DNA from: a virus
Direction: 5' to 3' (one strand)
IMG/VR virus record: IMGVR_UViG_3300048672_000219
Location: 1 to 64,000 of that record
DNA length: 64,000 nucleotides
Shown here: positions 31,720 through 40,055 of the stretch, piece after piece
Position numbering within the stretch: the first letter of the stretch is position 1
Layout of the letters: each line of letters starts with the position of its first letter
Program-made: the position numbers and the translations under genes
Notes under the pieces: generated by a model
What the model was told of the DNA's origin: nothing
What the model saw: the letters and a program-made list of their open reading frames with translations, nothing else
The model's database searches: none

Positions 31720-34529
31720 TACACATTTTCCTTTACTTCTTTAATGTAAACATTGCTCAGTTTAATAGTACCTTGTGCTGCAACTGCAACCGTAAGCTGA
31801 TAAGGGAAATCAACCGCTGACGCACGTTTAATATTTGGAGAATAAGCTTTATTATTATTTGATCCAAATATGGCAGTTTGTGCATCGGCTGTACCCGCTG
31901 TCACTTGCACTGCAAATACTGTGTCAACTGTACGCCGATAAGGGCTGGTAATTACCACTTTACCAGCAACAGCCGATGCAGCGTTCCAAAACTCTGCTGG
32001 ATAGGTCCCACTTGCCTTAATCGCTGCGTTGATGGCAGCAGCAACTTCAGCAGCAGTGACAGCAGTGTTAGAAACCGCCCCAGATGAACAGTCAATGTTT
32101 GAAATCACACCAACATTATCAATATTCAAGCTGATTTGTTTATTAGTAGACAAGTTAAATGGCTCGGCCACATTTCCAATAATCTGACCTAGTGGGTTCG
32201 CGTTGTCGTCATCAATAAAGAATCGCTGTACAACAGTTTGATTTCCATATACTGCATGAGATAGGAATCCTTCTGTGCCAGCAGTTTCTCTTGGCGAATT
32301 TAACGGTAGCAGTTTTCTAGATTTTACAATTTGCAGCCTCAAATACCCGCCAGAGGATACACCCACCATTTCAACATCCATACCCATTTCGTACTCTTTG
32401 CCACGTTCTAGGGTAATGTACTGTGTCACAGGATTGATAGATGCATTACTTGTTGTAGTGATTGTAAGAACACCATCTTGAGCAGTCATGGAGGCAATAT
32501 TTGATGACGCCCCAGAAGTAACCCAGCCCGGAATCCTTGCACCTGCCCCACTAGGAACCCTAGTTTGATTACTTTCATCCACTAGCAAAGTTTCCCCTGA
32601 ACTGACAAAGTGGGGGTTGAATACATAATTATCGGGGGCTGGAGCGCTTTGACGAGCCAAAGCAAATTCGTAAGGCGTCACTTGCTGAATTTTTCCTGCC
32701 TGTACTAATTTTTGTATGTAAGACAGAGCACCATTAAATGTGTATTCTGAACAGTCACCATACTCTGGGGCAATTGCTCCTGCTGTCAATCCCGTAAATT
32801 TACTGCTTCCGTCTGCATAAATACTGTGAATTAGTCGATTGATATAAAAACCTTTAGAATCTACCAAAGCGTCTAGTGCAGCACGTTCCCGCTGAAGTCC
32901 AACAACACTTGCTGAAATCGGTGCTCCATTGTAGCCTATTGTATTCTTTGCATTGTACGGCGATGCGCCTCGGAACAGCACGCTGCTAGAGTCGTGATTG
33001 GGTGAAGCTTGGGTGGACAGTCCAAATGCTGTGGCCGACCAACCAGAAACTGCTGAAACAGCATCAATAACCTGCTTGATAGTGGCATAAGCAGGCTGCT
33101 TCAAGTCAAACGAGAAGCTGTTAGGTGCTCCTGTCACAACACCATTCAAGAACCCTTTAGCATCTAATTCAATTGTCGCTGTACCAACACCAGAATAGTA
33201 GCACAAAATTCTAGGGCTATTAATGTTCTGATGAATGTGCGCATTTGGCTGCTTGGATGTGCGAGAAATCCCCATCACAGGGCCAACTGATATGAGATTT
33301 GGACTACAACGATGGCTAATAAATTTAGATGCCCCCGGAATTGTCCATGGGAAGTAGTTTGATCCAGATTGTATAAACCCTTTTAACTCAACACCGTTAG
33401 ACGCTGCTGTGGCAGCACATGTCTCTTGTTGATTTTGAATCACTTTACTCCGAGACATGTAGCAACTGTCCAAAGAAACAGTGCGTTGTCCTAACTCTAA
33501 ATTTTCAAAGAATTTGAGGCATAGTGTGGACTCATTACCTGTCAGAGAGTTATAAGAACGAGAAGTCCAGTTAGACAAGTTTCCATTAGTGCAAAGATTG
33601 GCTGTCAAGCCACTTACACCCAAAGAGTTAATGGCAGATACCAGCGAAGATAAAGTTGTCTGAGTCAGCGCATTCCAGTTGGCCAGTTGCACCCCATCAC
33701 CATACAAAGTGATGTTATTACTATTATAAGGGCGAGAAATAACCATGCGCTTGTAGGCTGTACCCTCGTATCGCAGAAGAATTGCACCACCACCCACTGA
33801 AAAACCGACAGCAGTAAATGGTAATTTTGTCAAAGTTATTGGAGAAACATGACCTAAAAGGTATGCCGATGGTGTTCCAGCAGGAAGCGATGTATCCACT
33901 TCACAACCCCACTTGCCAGTGGCATTAATAGCTGCTGCCAACAATTCTAACGTTGGATACGATGCCACTGGCAATGTTATGTTATCATTATTAGATGATG
34001 ATACTAGCTGAACATTTGCTGGAACAGGTTGTGCTCCTACATTGGTATAAGTAACTTGACCTGTTGCAGATGAATCATTTCCTGTATACCAAACAGCAAT
34101 CCCCGTCGAAATTTGCTCCCAAATTGCCGGATGTTTTACGCCATGTGCGTGAATCTCTGCGCCTGCATTTTTAATTTGTAGCAATTGCTGCCAACTTAGG
34201 CACCCATCGCCTGTTGGTGCTGCACCAGTTAATGGGTCTGTGCAAATTGCAATATATGGCTTAATACCATAATTTTGATATGCTGCCATCATTCCGTCAT
34301 CGCCTTTATTTCCGTACCATGCTCTGTACGCATGATCCCCACCAATCATGACCATGGGCAGTGATCCGGTTGGTTTGTTTCTCATTACTGCTGCGACTTT
34401 ACCACTTGTTGTGGTGGGGACAAAACCATCTGAAACAAATCCGGTTACGTAATTACTACCTTGACCTTCATCAAATACAATCTCACCAAGCTCATTGACA
34501 GGCCATACTGTACTAGGCGTATTTGCCAT
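31719..34529 (-). CDS. tailspike/tail fibre with NodB-like deacetylase motifs
   Basis: 936 aa. Residues 55-135 resemble a polysaccharide deacetylase: IGGDHAYRAW (Asp65 at the catalytic acid position) and AEIHAHGVKH (HxxxH, His129 and His133). The domain seems interrupted by inserted beta modules that each contain a helix like TLELLAAAINATGKWG (about residues 200-330 and again near 470 and 850). A second deacetylase-like part is near 540-640 and a carbohydrate-binding-like segment near 660-770. It probably binds and deacetylates host surface polysaccharide. It has its own promoter inside the leftward block, away from head genes. Confidence 0.72.
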   Translation of the reverse strand: MANTPSTVWPVNELGEIVFDEGQGSNYVTGFVSDGFVPTTTSGKVAAVMRNKPTGSLPMVMIGGDHAYRAWYGNKGDDGMMAAYQNYGIKPYIAICTDPLTGAAPTGDGCLSWQQLLQIKNAGAEIHAHGVKHPAIWEQISTGIAVWYTGNDSSATGQVTYTNVGAQPVPANVQLVSSSNNDNITLPVASYPTLELLAAAINATGKWGCEVDTSLPAGTPSAYLLGHVSPITLTKLPFTAVGFSVGGGAILLRYEGTAYKRMVISRPYNSNNITLYGDGVQLANWNALTQTTLSSLVSAINSLGVSGLTANLCTNGNLSNWTSRSYNSLTGNESTLCLKFFENLELGQRTVSLDSCYMSRSKVIQNQQETCAATAASNGVELKGFIQSGSNYFPWTIPGASKFISHRCSPNLISVGPVMGISRTSKQPNAHIHQNINSPRILCYYSGVGTATIELDAKGFLNGVVTGAPNSFSFDLKQPAYATIKQVIDAVSAVSGWSATAFGLSTQASPNHDSSSVLFRGASPYNAKNTIGYNGAPISASVVGLQRERAALDALVDSKGFYINRLIHSIYADGSSKFTGLTAGAIAPEYGDCSEYTFNGALSYIQKLVQAGKIQQVTPYEFALARQSAPAPDNYVFNPHFVSSGETLLVDESNQTRVPSGAGARIPGWVTSGASSNIASMTAQDGVLTITTTSNASINPVTQYITLERGKEYEMGMDVEMVGVSSGGYLRLQIVKSRKLLPLNSPRETAGTEGFLSHAVYGNQTVVQRFFIDDDNANPLGQIIGNVAEPFNLSTNKQISLNIDNVGVISNIDCSSGAVSNTAVTAAEVAAAINAAIKASGTYPAEFWNAASAVAGKVVITSPYRRTVDTVFAVQVTAGTADAQTAIFGSNNNKAYSPNIKRASAVDFPYQLTVAVAAQGTIKLSNVYIKEVKENV

Positions 34530-34631
34530 ACTAAATCCTCTCTATAAACGCCAAAAGCCCTCATACGAGAGCCATTAGCTTTTGTTTCCTTTGCGCAAAG
34601 GGGCTTACACACAATATGCAAGCCAGAGAGG
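34530..34631 (-). promoter_or_regulatory. structured 5' leader of the tailspike mRNA
   Basis: About 100 bases between promoter and start. Leftward it contains AAGCCCC, the palindrome TTTGCGCAAA, CTC-ATAC-GAG and then GGGCTTTTGG; AGCCC can pair with GGGCT followed by four T, so an attenuator is possible. AGAGAGGATTTAGT precedes the ATG. Confidence 0.45.
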
Positions 34632-34660
34632 ATTATAACAGAGGAAGCTCTATTTGTCAA
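34632..34660 (-). promoter_or_regulatory. sigma70-type promoter of the tailspike gene
   Basis: TTGACA (34655-34660), 17-bp spacer, TATAAT (34632-34637). Confidence 0.88.
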
Positions 34661-34673
34661 TATGCAACAAATT

Positions 34674-34775
34674 CTAGCCTCGCAGCAAACAATACAACAC
34701 AAATCCCCACAATGCAATATTAAACAGCATTGAAATAATGAATTCAATGTTTAGTGATTTTAGGAAAGCTTTCAT
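34674..34775 (-). CDS. membrane peptide (33 aa)
   Basis: MKAFLKSLNIEFIISMLFNI and on: one transmembrane segment. ATG34775 overlaps the stop of the 81-aa gene (ATGA), with AAAGGAC seven bases upstream. Confidence 0.52.
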   Translation of the reverse strand: MKAFLKSLNIEFIISMLFNIALWGFVLYCLLRG

Positions 34776-35017
34776 ACAAAGTCCTTTGCATCAAAATTAA
34801 TCATCCCACCTTCAAAGACACTCTCGTAGCCTAGAATCATGGATTCTCCAAATATACGAAATAAATGCCACAGTTGTTCTCGCAGAACAGTTCCTTCTTC
34901 CATCGTAGTGAGTTTGTAATACTCTGGAATTTTTCTATTCTGCTGGTACTCATTATAAATCTGTGCTCCACGCTTTGTCAATACCACTTCTACGTAATTA
35001 TTGAAGTTGAATTTCAT
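34772..35017 (-). CDS. hypothetical protein (81 aa)
   Basis: 81 aa (MKFNFNNYVEVVLTKRGAQI and on), with a helix-rich C-terminal half. AGGGAGAGATT before ATG35017. A winged-helix-like pattern (VLTKRGAQIYNEY) is faintly suggested; no firm family. Confidence 0.58.
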   Translation of the reverse strand: MKFNFNNYVEVVLTKRGAQIYNEYQQNRKIPEYYKLTTMEEGTVLREQLWHLFRIFGESMILGYESVFEGGMINFDAKDFV

Positions 35018-35334
35018 AATCTCTCCCTAGTTCTCAAATGTTGTTTCAATTCATAAGGAATACTGTCTTGTTCATCAAATATAACTTTGTGAACCTCTAT
35101 ACCCATGATTCTTTGTGGCGCTGATACAAAAATGCTGCTGCCGTTATTGAACAGTATTTCTCCAGTTTTGTCTTTTATGAGAACATCTTCCCATATAACT
35201 TCTGAGTTGTCAACATAAGAAAGAACATCCTTAACAGATTGTTGAGAGCTACAGAAGAATGCCACTTTTGTATTAGGATTTGTAAAGCAAACCCTTGCGG
35301 CTTGCAGGAGCTTAGATCGGTTTTCTGAGTTCAT
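35014..35334 (-). CDS. small terminase/helicase-ATPase-like fragment
   Basis: 106 aa. TKVAFFCSSQQSVKDVL resembles a motif-Ia strand-helix, and ILFNNGSSIFVSAPQRIMGIEVHKVIFDEQD resembles the strand before, and the Walker B of, large terminases (DEQD where DEA/DEAD is usual). There is no Walker A, so it cannot be a complete ATPase. It may be a regulatory relic or a recognition protein. GAGGGATAAT precedes ATG35334. Confidence 0.5.
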   Translation of the reverse strand: MNSENRSKLLQAARVCFTNPNTKVAFFCSSQQSVKDVLSYVDNSEVIWEDVLIKDKTGEILFNNGSSIFVSAPQRIMGIEVHKVIFDEQDSIPYELKQHLRTRERL

Positions 35335-35335
35335 A

Positions 35336-35728
35336 TTATCCCTCAATCAAATGTCCAAATACATCACTGCCAATATCCCTAGCATCACGTTTCTTGCCAG
35401 TGTAAGGATTGTACAGCCAAGCCACTTTGCCATGCCATTGGCGATATTGTTCTGCTTCACTAGGAAAGACATCCTTCTTCTCGCCTGTCACTGGATCGTA
35501 TTGCATTAGTCCTTTTACAATAGGAGTTGGGCAGTACGGATTGCATTCTTCCATGTCAATATCAAACTCAACACCAATAGGAGCTCCGCGTGGCATCCAA
35601 GAAGTAATTGAAACATTTCTGATGTAGAATTTAGTACCAAGAAATTCTACAGGAGTTCTCGATTCTCCTGCATCGGAGAGTTTCTCGTGAAAGTTATTCA
35701 CATCGTCTTTAGTTACGAGTACTTTCAT
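35336..35728 (-). CDS. hypothetical protein (130 aa)
   Basis: 130 aa; contains LMQYDPVTGEKKDVFPSEAE and LYNPYTGKKRDARDIGSD, an internal echo of (Q/N)YxPxTGxKxDxxxS that may be a duplicated motif. AGGAGAATAAA precedes ATG35728. No family recognised. Confidence 0.6.
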   Translation of the reverse strand: MKVLVTKDDVNNFHEKLSDAGESRTPVEFLGTKFYIRNVSITSWMPRGAPIGVEFDIDMEECNPYCPTPIVKGLMQYDPVTGEKKDVFPSEAEQYRQWHGKVAWLYNPYTGKKRDARDIGSDVFGHLIEG

Positions 35729-35729
35729 T

Positions 35730-36089
35730 TTATTCTCCTAGAAATTCCTTAATATTCTTCATGTGCTGAATACTGTCAGCGGTGTGATACGACACACGAA
35801 GTAGTTCTTTAGCTTGCTTCAGGGCTTGCTGGAGTGAAGCAATTTGATCTTTGGCTAAAGCTAGCTCAGTTTCGTTGTCGGCTCTTGTCTGATGACTTGC
35901 CCATTCTTCAAACAATTCAAAACGAGACTCCATCCAACTAAGCTTTCCACCGTCGATGTAGTATTCTGGTTCGGGATGACTATAGGGAACAATACCAGTA
36001 ATCTCGTAAGTTTCTCCAATTTGCAATTCATACTCGGCAAAATCAACATTTTTGCAAACCACTTTGTCACCGATTTTGTATTTAGTCAT
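35730..36089 (-). CDS. hypothetical protein with SH3-like N-terminus (119 aa)
   Basis: 119 aa from MTKYKIGDKVVCKNVDFAEY. KYKIGDKVVCK...LQIGETYEITGIV is typical of a small KOW/SH3-like barrel; the C-terminal 45 residues form a helix or coiled coil. GGAGGATGGGG before ATG36089. Confidence 0.6.
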   Translation of the reverse strand: MTKYKIGDKVVCKNVDFAEYELQIGETYEITGIVPYSHPEPEYYIDGGKLSWMESRFELFEEWASHQTRADNETELALAKDQIASLQQALKQAKELLRVSYHTADSIQHMKNIKEFLGE

Positions 36090-36249
36090 CCCCATCCTCC
36101 ATTTCAGCAATCTTCAATGCTATATGCCCCATTAACATGCCTCCGAGAAAGCCAACCAAATTGTTAAATACTGTGCTTTCCATATTGTAGGTAATTATAC
36201 CAAAAATGTAGAAAGAAGCAACAATTGCCATCCATTTAATACGTATCAT
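36082..36249 (-). CDS. small membrane protein (55 aa)
   Basis: 55 aa: MIRIKWMAIVASFYIFGIIT and on; two membrane segments and an acidic end (AEMEDGDD). ATG36249 is one base after the previous stop; overlaps the next gene by eight bases. Confidence 0.55.
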   Translation of the reverse strand: MIRIKWMAIVASFYIFGIITYNMESTVFNNLVGFLGGMLMGHIALKIAEMEDGDD

Positions 36250-36250
36250 T

Positions 36251-36547
36251 TCAATGCCCTTTCACCAATTGTGCTGCATATTCAATCAAATACATCTTAG
36301 GAGCAATTAGAATTTTTAGCCATTCTTCGAGGAAATCTACTTCTGTCACTTGACTGGCTGGCGCGGCCTGCGCGGTTTCTCCACTTCGTGTCGTTGTGGG
36401 CTGGGTGGCAAGAATTTGACCTAGTGCCCAATCTAAATTTTGAGCAATCGCACCAAAGTCTGCCGATTCAGGAATACGTGCAACAGCAAACGAATTCATT
36501 GCCAAATCACGAGCATCTTTCAAAGCACGAATTACGTCTTTGTCCAT
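36251..36547 (-). CDS. hypothetical protein (98 aa)
   Basis: 98 aa from MDKDVIRALKDARDLAMNSF; helical with a low-complexity Thr/Ala/Pro middle (QPTTTRSGETAQAAPASQ). AAGGGGAGTGAG before ATG36547. Unknown function. Confidence 0.58.
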   Translation of the reverse strand: MDKDVIRALKDARDLAMNSFAVARIPESADFGAIAQNLDWALGQILATQPTTTRSGETAQAAPASQVTEVDFLEEWLKILIAPKMYLIEYAAQLVKGH

Positions 36548-36548
36548 C

Positions 36549-36674
36549 TCACTCCCCTTTATTAAAATCACGTTTGTCTTTAGCAGGACGCTGCCATTCA
36601 TGTTTCTCTCGTTTCATTTTCACATTCTCTTTAGGCTTCTTTACAAGTTTTACGAACGTCGAATTAGATTGCAT
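36549..36674 (-). CDS. small very basic protein (41 aa)
   Basis: 41 aa: MQSNSTFVKLVKKPKENVKM and on, about one third Lys/Arg. AGAAAGACACAAA precedes ATG36674. First gene after its promoter. Possibly nucleic-acid binding. Confidence 0.5.
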   Translation of the reverse strand: MQSNSTFVKLVKKPKENVKMKREKHEWQRPAKDKRDFNKGE

Positions 36675-36707
36675 TTTGTGTCTTTCTAAATTGTTTATCG
36701 TGAACAT

Positions 36708-36736
36708 ATTGTGACAGGGATTTTTGAGGCTGTCAA
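36708..36736 (-). promoter_or_regulatory. sigma70-type promoter
   Basis: TTGACA (36731-36736), 17-bp spacer, CACAAT (36708-36713). The -10 is imperfect. Confidence 0.6.
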
Positions 36737-36743
36737 CAGAAAT

Positions 36744-37073
36744 TTATATATTGTGTTTAACAGCGTCTGGAAACATCCACAAAGGCTTTGTCAAGTCAGC
36801 TATCTTCTGGTTGAGCCACATTTCCTCTGCTAGAGGGTATTGCTTGATTGTGAAACAATTACGTTCAAATCCTTTACGCTTTCCATCCTCAATAATGTTT
36901 GTAGGATAGACAACAAAACTCTTTCCGTCCTTATCCTTTGCCATGCAAGGCTCTGCTACAACACACATGTCGTGGTTGTTGTAGGATTTGTCAGCAGCAT
37001 TATGAATTGTGCATATAGTGCCAACAGGGACGTATGTGAAGCTCCCGTATGTGTAATTATCGTAGAGGGACAT
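36744..37073 (-). CDS. hypothetical protein (109 aa)
   Basis: 109 aa (MSLYDNYTYGSFTYVPVGTI and on), beta-rich N-terminal half. Overlaps the preceding TAA (TAATG). No recognised family. Confidence 0.6.
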   Translation of the reverse strand: MSLYDNYTYGSFTYVPVGTICTIHNAADKSYNNHDMCVVAEPCMAKDKDGKSFVVYPTNIIEDGKRKGFERNCFTIKQYPLAEEMWLNQKIADLTKPLWMFPDAVKHNI

Positions 37074-37261
37074 TATGTTCCTACCTTTTCTTTATCAATC
37101 AAATTCCAAACAGAACCGTGAATTGGTGGATAGAATTCACTCATGGCAAACTTACTCCATCGTCTGTGGCGTCGTTTCTGCTTGTGTTCAAAATCATCAC
37201 ATGGTCGGTAATATCCTGCATAGTAACCCTCTCGTTTGTTACGCGATTGTATAACTTTCAT
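37073..37261 (-). CDS. small basic protein (62 aa)
   Basis: 62 aa with a basic centre (FEHKQKRRHRRWSKF). AGGAGAGAACCAA before ATG37261. Function unknown. Confidence 0.58.
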   Translation of the reverse strand: MKVIQSRNKREGYYAGYYRPCDDFEHKQKRRHRRWSKFAMSEFYPPIHGSVWNLIDKEKVGT

Positions 37262-37272
37262 TTGGTTCTCTC

Positions 37273-37650
37273 CTAAGAAAAGAGGAATGCAACAAGTATA
37301 ATAAGCATATCGATAGTTATGCCCACCAATCCCCCTATAAACAAACCGTCGAAAATGGCCTCATCATATCCACGAATGGCTCCACGGATGCCGCCTACAG
37401 CAGTAGACAACAATAGCACAATAACTAAAGCCTTAACGGCCAAAATATCATTACTGTGTTCTTTTGGATGCAGATATTGCACACATTCAGCATAGCTTTG
37501 CATAGCTTCCGTAGAAGCATTCTTGCTGTCATATTTATCAATCACTAGCTGGCATTGTTCCGCATGTGATTGTGCTGCCATATTAGCGTTAATTGCTGCT
37601 ATGTTTGCATTTGTTGCTGCTGTGGTTGCTACAATTAATGCTGTGCTCAT
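37273..37650 (-). CDS. membrane protein (125 aa)
   Basis: 125 aa. N-terminal Ala/Asn/Thr-rich helix (TTAATNANIAAINANMAAQ) followed by two or three membrane segments (about 70-85 and 98-123). AAGGAGAAAACAA before ATG37650. Confidence 0.62.
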   Translation of the reverse strand: MSTALIVATTAATNANIAAINANMAAQSHAEQCQLVIDKYDSKNASTEAMQSYAECVQYLHPKEHSNDILAVKALVIVLLLSTAVGGIRGAIRGYDEAIFDGLFIGGLVGITIDMLIILVAFLFS

Positions 37651-37665
37651 TTGTTTTCTCCTTAA

Positions 37666-37854
37666 TTAAGTAGAGCTAATCAGTTCATCTTCAAGCCACA
37701 ATTCAATGCTCTGAACATCTTCATACATTGGATCGCCGCCAGTATAGACGGAGTTTGTAACAGTTTTGATCTGTAAGTTTTCTCGTAGGTAGTCTTTCAC
37801 ATCCTCAAGGAATGCTTCTTTACGAGCTTTGCTGGTCATTTCTTCCATTGTCAT
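37666..37854 (-). CDS. hypothetical protein (62 aa)
   Basis: 62 aa from MTMEEMTSKARKEAFLEDVK; acidic, helical N-terminal half. AGGAGAGAACAAA before ATG37854. Confidence 0.58.
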   Translation of the reverse strand: MTMEEMTSKARKEAFLEDVKDYLRENLQIKTVTNSVYTGGDPMYEDVQSIELWLEDELISST

Positions 37855-37903
37855 TTTGTTCTCTCCTATAAATTCCCACAAGCCCTATGCTCATGTGATG
37901 TGT

Positions 37904-37932
37904 ATTGTTGCATGGATTTGATTGTGTGTCAA
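37904..37932 (-). promoter_or_regulatory. sigma70-type promoter
   Basis: TTGACA (37927-37932), 17-bp spacer, AACAAT (37904-37909). The leader before the ribosome site contains TTGTGGGAA and TTTATAGGAGA, closely resembling the leader behind the 2440-2468 promoter. Confidence 0.65.
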
Positions 37933-37947
37933 GCTTGTCTCCACAAA

Positions 37948-37973
37948 TAATAAAGCCTCCCCAAAAGGGAGGC
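37948..37973 (-). terminator. rho-independent terminator after small gene copy B
   Basis: Leftward: GCCTCCC (37967-37973) pairs with GGGAGGC (37955-37961), followed by TTTATTA. It isolates the small gene 37979-38161 as its own transcription unit. Confidence 0.85.
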
Positions 37974-37978
37974 CATTG

Positions 37979-38161
37979 TCATTGAAGCTGTGCTTCCAGT
38001 TTACGTTGCTGCATGAGAACAAAAGCGAGTTCAAGCTTTTCGCCCAGAGGTTTGCCGCGATGACGCTTACGAATAGAGTGTACAGCTTGAGCACTAGCAC
38101 GTTGGAAGTGCGTTGCAATCTGTTCCACAGTGGCGAGTTCGTAGTTGAAATGAGTTGCCAT
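37979..38161 (-). CDS. small putative DNA-binding protein beside GIY-YIG gene (copy B)
   Basis: 60 aa: MATHFNYELATVEQIATHFQ and on, ending QQRKLEAQLQ; same pattern as copies A and C. Residues 8-30 suit a helix-turn-helix, and the middle is basic (SIRKRHRGK). It is divergent from the GIY-YIG gene 38306-39361, with its own promoter and terminator. The divergent layout is that of a repressor and its target, but this is inference. Confidence 0.65.
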   Translation of the reverse strand: MATHFNYELATVEQIATHFQRASAQAVHSIRKRHRGKPLGEKLELAFVLMQQRKLEAQLQ

Positions 38162-38190
38162 GAAATTTCCTTAGAGGTTAATGATACGAC

Positions 38191-38219
38191 ATTATAACAG
38201 ACCAGTTTAGAAAAGTCAA
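38191..38219 (-). promoter_or_regulatory. sigma70-type promoter of small gene copy B
   Basis: TTGACT (38214-38219), 17-bp spacer, TATAAT (38191-38196); transcribes leftward, 17 bases from the opposite promoter. Confidence 0.82.
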
Positions 38220-38235
38220 TACAAAATGCTAAAAC

Positions 38236-38264
38236 TTGACAAAAGTTTACAATCATGTTATAAT
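38236..38264 (+). promoter_or_regulatory. sigma70-type promoter of the GIY-YIG gene
   Basis: TTGACA (38236-38241), 17-bp spacer, TATAAT (38259-38264), then TCTGTTAGGTGA. Nearly the same bases follow the -10 of module C (47344). Confidence 0.88.
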
Positions 38265-38305
38265 TCTGTTAGGTGATATTGCCGTATTGACATAGAGGAT
38301 TTAGG

Positions 38306-39361
38306 ATGAAAGAGGATAAGAAAATTGCCAGAGTTGGTGATAAGTATATGCTGAAATGTGGAGTAGAAGTTGAAATTGTTGAAATAATTTCAAACAAAGA
38401 TGTATTAGTTACTGACGGAAAAGCTTTTAAGAATTGTCGGTTTTACAATTTAGTAAAAGGAGGTGTCGCATGGATCGTTGACGGTATTTTACGCACTGCG
38501 TACTACACTGGAAATGTAAAGAAATGTGAGCCGCCGGTTAAAGTTGGTGAGATTTTCAAATTAAATTGTGGAGTGTCTGTCTCAATTAAAGAGTATTTAG
38601 GGAGCGACAGAGTTTTAGTAGAGGATGAGCATCAAAATTTAAAAAACGTATCTCTTAGTTCACTGAGAAAAGGTCATGTTTCGTGGCTTGGAAAAACTAA
38701 AACAGAGGTGAATAGACCACCAGTTGAGATAAACATAGGAGATGTGTTTTCAAGTAAAAGATTCGGTGAGTTTGAGATAATAGGGTACTCTTTCCATAAG
38801 AAAAACTTATTTAATGTCAGATTTAAAAATTCTGGCGGTGCTATGTGGAATGTATCTGCTGTATCCATCTTAAAAGGTACACTTTCCGACAGAAGTAAAG
38901 AGCATGTGTTCAGAAATAAACCCTATAGGCTAGGTGGTAGATTTTATTCAACGGTTTCTGGGTGGTGTACAGTAATTGACTTAGAGTCAAGTACGAACAT
39001 TACTGTACAATGGGATCACACAGGAAACATTCAAAAGACATCATATAGAACTCTAAAGAAAACTACATTCTGTGAAAATGTTAAGGAAAGTCCTTTGTTT
39101 GAGCCAAAAGGACATTACGTTTACATCGCTAAAACTGGTGGGGAGATTGTTTATATCGGTTCTGGAAAAGAACAAAGGTACATGCATTGTATAGACGGAA
39201 GATCGAGTAACTACGACCTTAATAGATTGCATTTCAGTAAATACAAAGTTGAAGTCGAGATTTTCAAAGAGGGTCTTACTAAAAGAGAAGCCCTTGATCT
39301 TGAACTATCTTTAATTAGAAAACATAATCCAATTTGTAATATATCTGGTAAATCTGATTAA
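38306..39361 (+). CDS. GIY-YIG homing endonuclease with repeated beta-domain N-terminus
   Basis: 351 aa. Four N-terminal units of about 60 residues look like repeats (GDKYMLKCGVEVEIVEI, GEIFKLNCGVSVSIKEY, GDVFSSKRFGEFEIIGY, GGRFYSTVSGWCTVIDL), probably small SH3-like DNA-binding barrels. The C-terminal domain HYVYIAKTGGEIVYIGSGKE is a classic GIY-YIG, continuing to the Glu in LDLELSLIRKH. It is closely similar to the C-terminus of 48411-49112. GAGGATTTAGG precedes ATG38306. Confidence 0.87.
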   Translation: MKEDKKIARVGDKYMLKCGVEVEIVEIISNKDVLVTDGKAFKNCRFYNLVKGGVAWIVDGILRTAYYTGNVKKCEPPVKVGEIFKLNCGVSVSIKEYLGSDRVLVEDEHQNLKNVSLSSLRKGHVSWLGKTKTEVNRPPVEINIGDVFSSKRFGEFEIIGYSFHKKNLFNVRFKNSGGAMWNVSAVSILKGTLSDRSKEHVFRNKPYRLGGRFYSTVSGWCTVIDLESSTNITVQWDHTGNIQKTSYRTLKKTTFCENVKESPLFEPKGHYVYIAKTGGEIVYIGSGKEQRYMHCIDGRSSNYDLNRLHFSKYKVEVEIFKEGLTKREALDLELSLIRKHNPICNISGKSD

Positions 39362-40055
39362 ATCGTTAAAACTTTTCTAAGTGGTGGATTTTCAAAAAGT
39401 ACTCGACTCGTTCAAGTGTCGTGAAAAAATGATCCACCGCATTTTCCAGAAACTTTCATTTTGGAATTTGAATTTTCATTTTGGAATTAATTTCGTCAAA
39501 ACTCCCTGAAAAATTTTAGCCCTTATTAGAGAAAATTTAGATAGTGCGCTACATAAATTGATGACATAATTACAATATTGTCAGATTGTCTTGCCAGAGT
39601 GTCAATTTCTCAACAGCAATGTTGCTATTATGCAAGACGAGCGATGCCATTGTCGCTTTTATGCAACATTCTGAAATTAAAAAGCAAACGCGCAGGAGTG
39701 ACGCTGCGTCGCCAACGCATAATTGAATTCTACTCTTCTCACAGGAAAACGCAAGCGGAATTTAAATTTATTTTGGGAATTTGCAACATGAAAATATGAC
39801 GAGCAGGAGTGACTTAGACGATCGGTGCTTTCATGTCGCAGCAAAGCATCACCGTTAGACATATAGTATTACAAATTCCTGAATCGTGCAAAGCTTATTT
39901 GCATTTGTCGCATAAATGTTACGTTATGCCCTGTAATGTCTTTTCTATGCATCATATGCACAAAAAGCTTGCCATGCTGGAGAATGCTGTATATTATGGC
40001 TACATGTCCTGTAGCACAGGGCTACATGTTCAACGCAATACACGAAAGGCAAGCC
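39362..40055 (+). other. AT-rich gene-free region with hairpin and repeats
   Basis: No convincing gene in nearly 700 bases. It holds a long hairpin, GGTGGAT (39383-39389) / ATCCACC (39432-39438), with inner TTTTCA/TGAAAA and CGAC/GTCG stems; two copies of TTTCATTTTGGAATT (39454-39468, 39474-39488); and two copies of TGCAACAT followed by GCAGGAGTGAC (39692-39702, 39803-39813). A 73-codon ORF inside lacks a ribosome site. It could be an origin or a recombination scar next to the homing gene. Confidence 0.5.
39969..39997 (+). promoter_or_regulatory. early-type sigma70 promoter
   Basis: TTGCCA (39969-39974), 17-bp spacer, TATTAT (39992-39997). First of a series in this region whose -35 boxes read TTGC or TTGACA. 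Confidence 0.6.

Noticed and set aside
34445-34747. 100-codon minus ORF upstream of the tailspike
   Set aside because: Out of frame with the tailspike, covers its promoter and leader, Cys-rich shadow.
39578-39799. 73-codon + strand ORF in the gene-free region
   Set aside because: No ribosome site, Arg/Cys-rich unlikely composition, and it runs through repeat sequence.
39362-40055. Phage replication origin
   Set aside because: AT-rich with repeats, but no iteron set or initiator gene beside it; noted only as a possibility.
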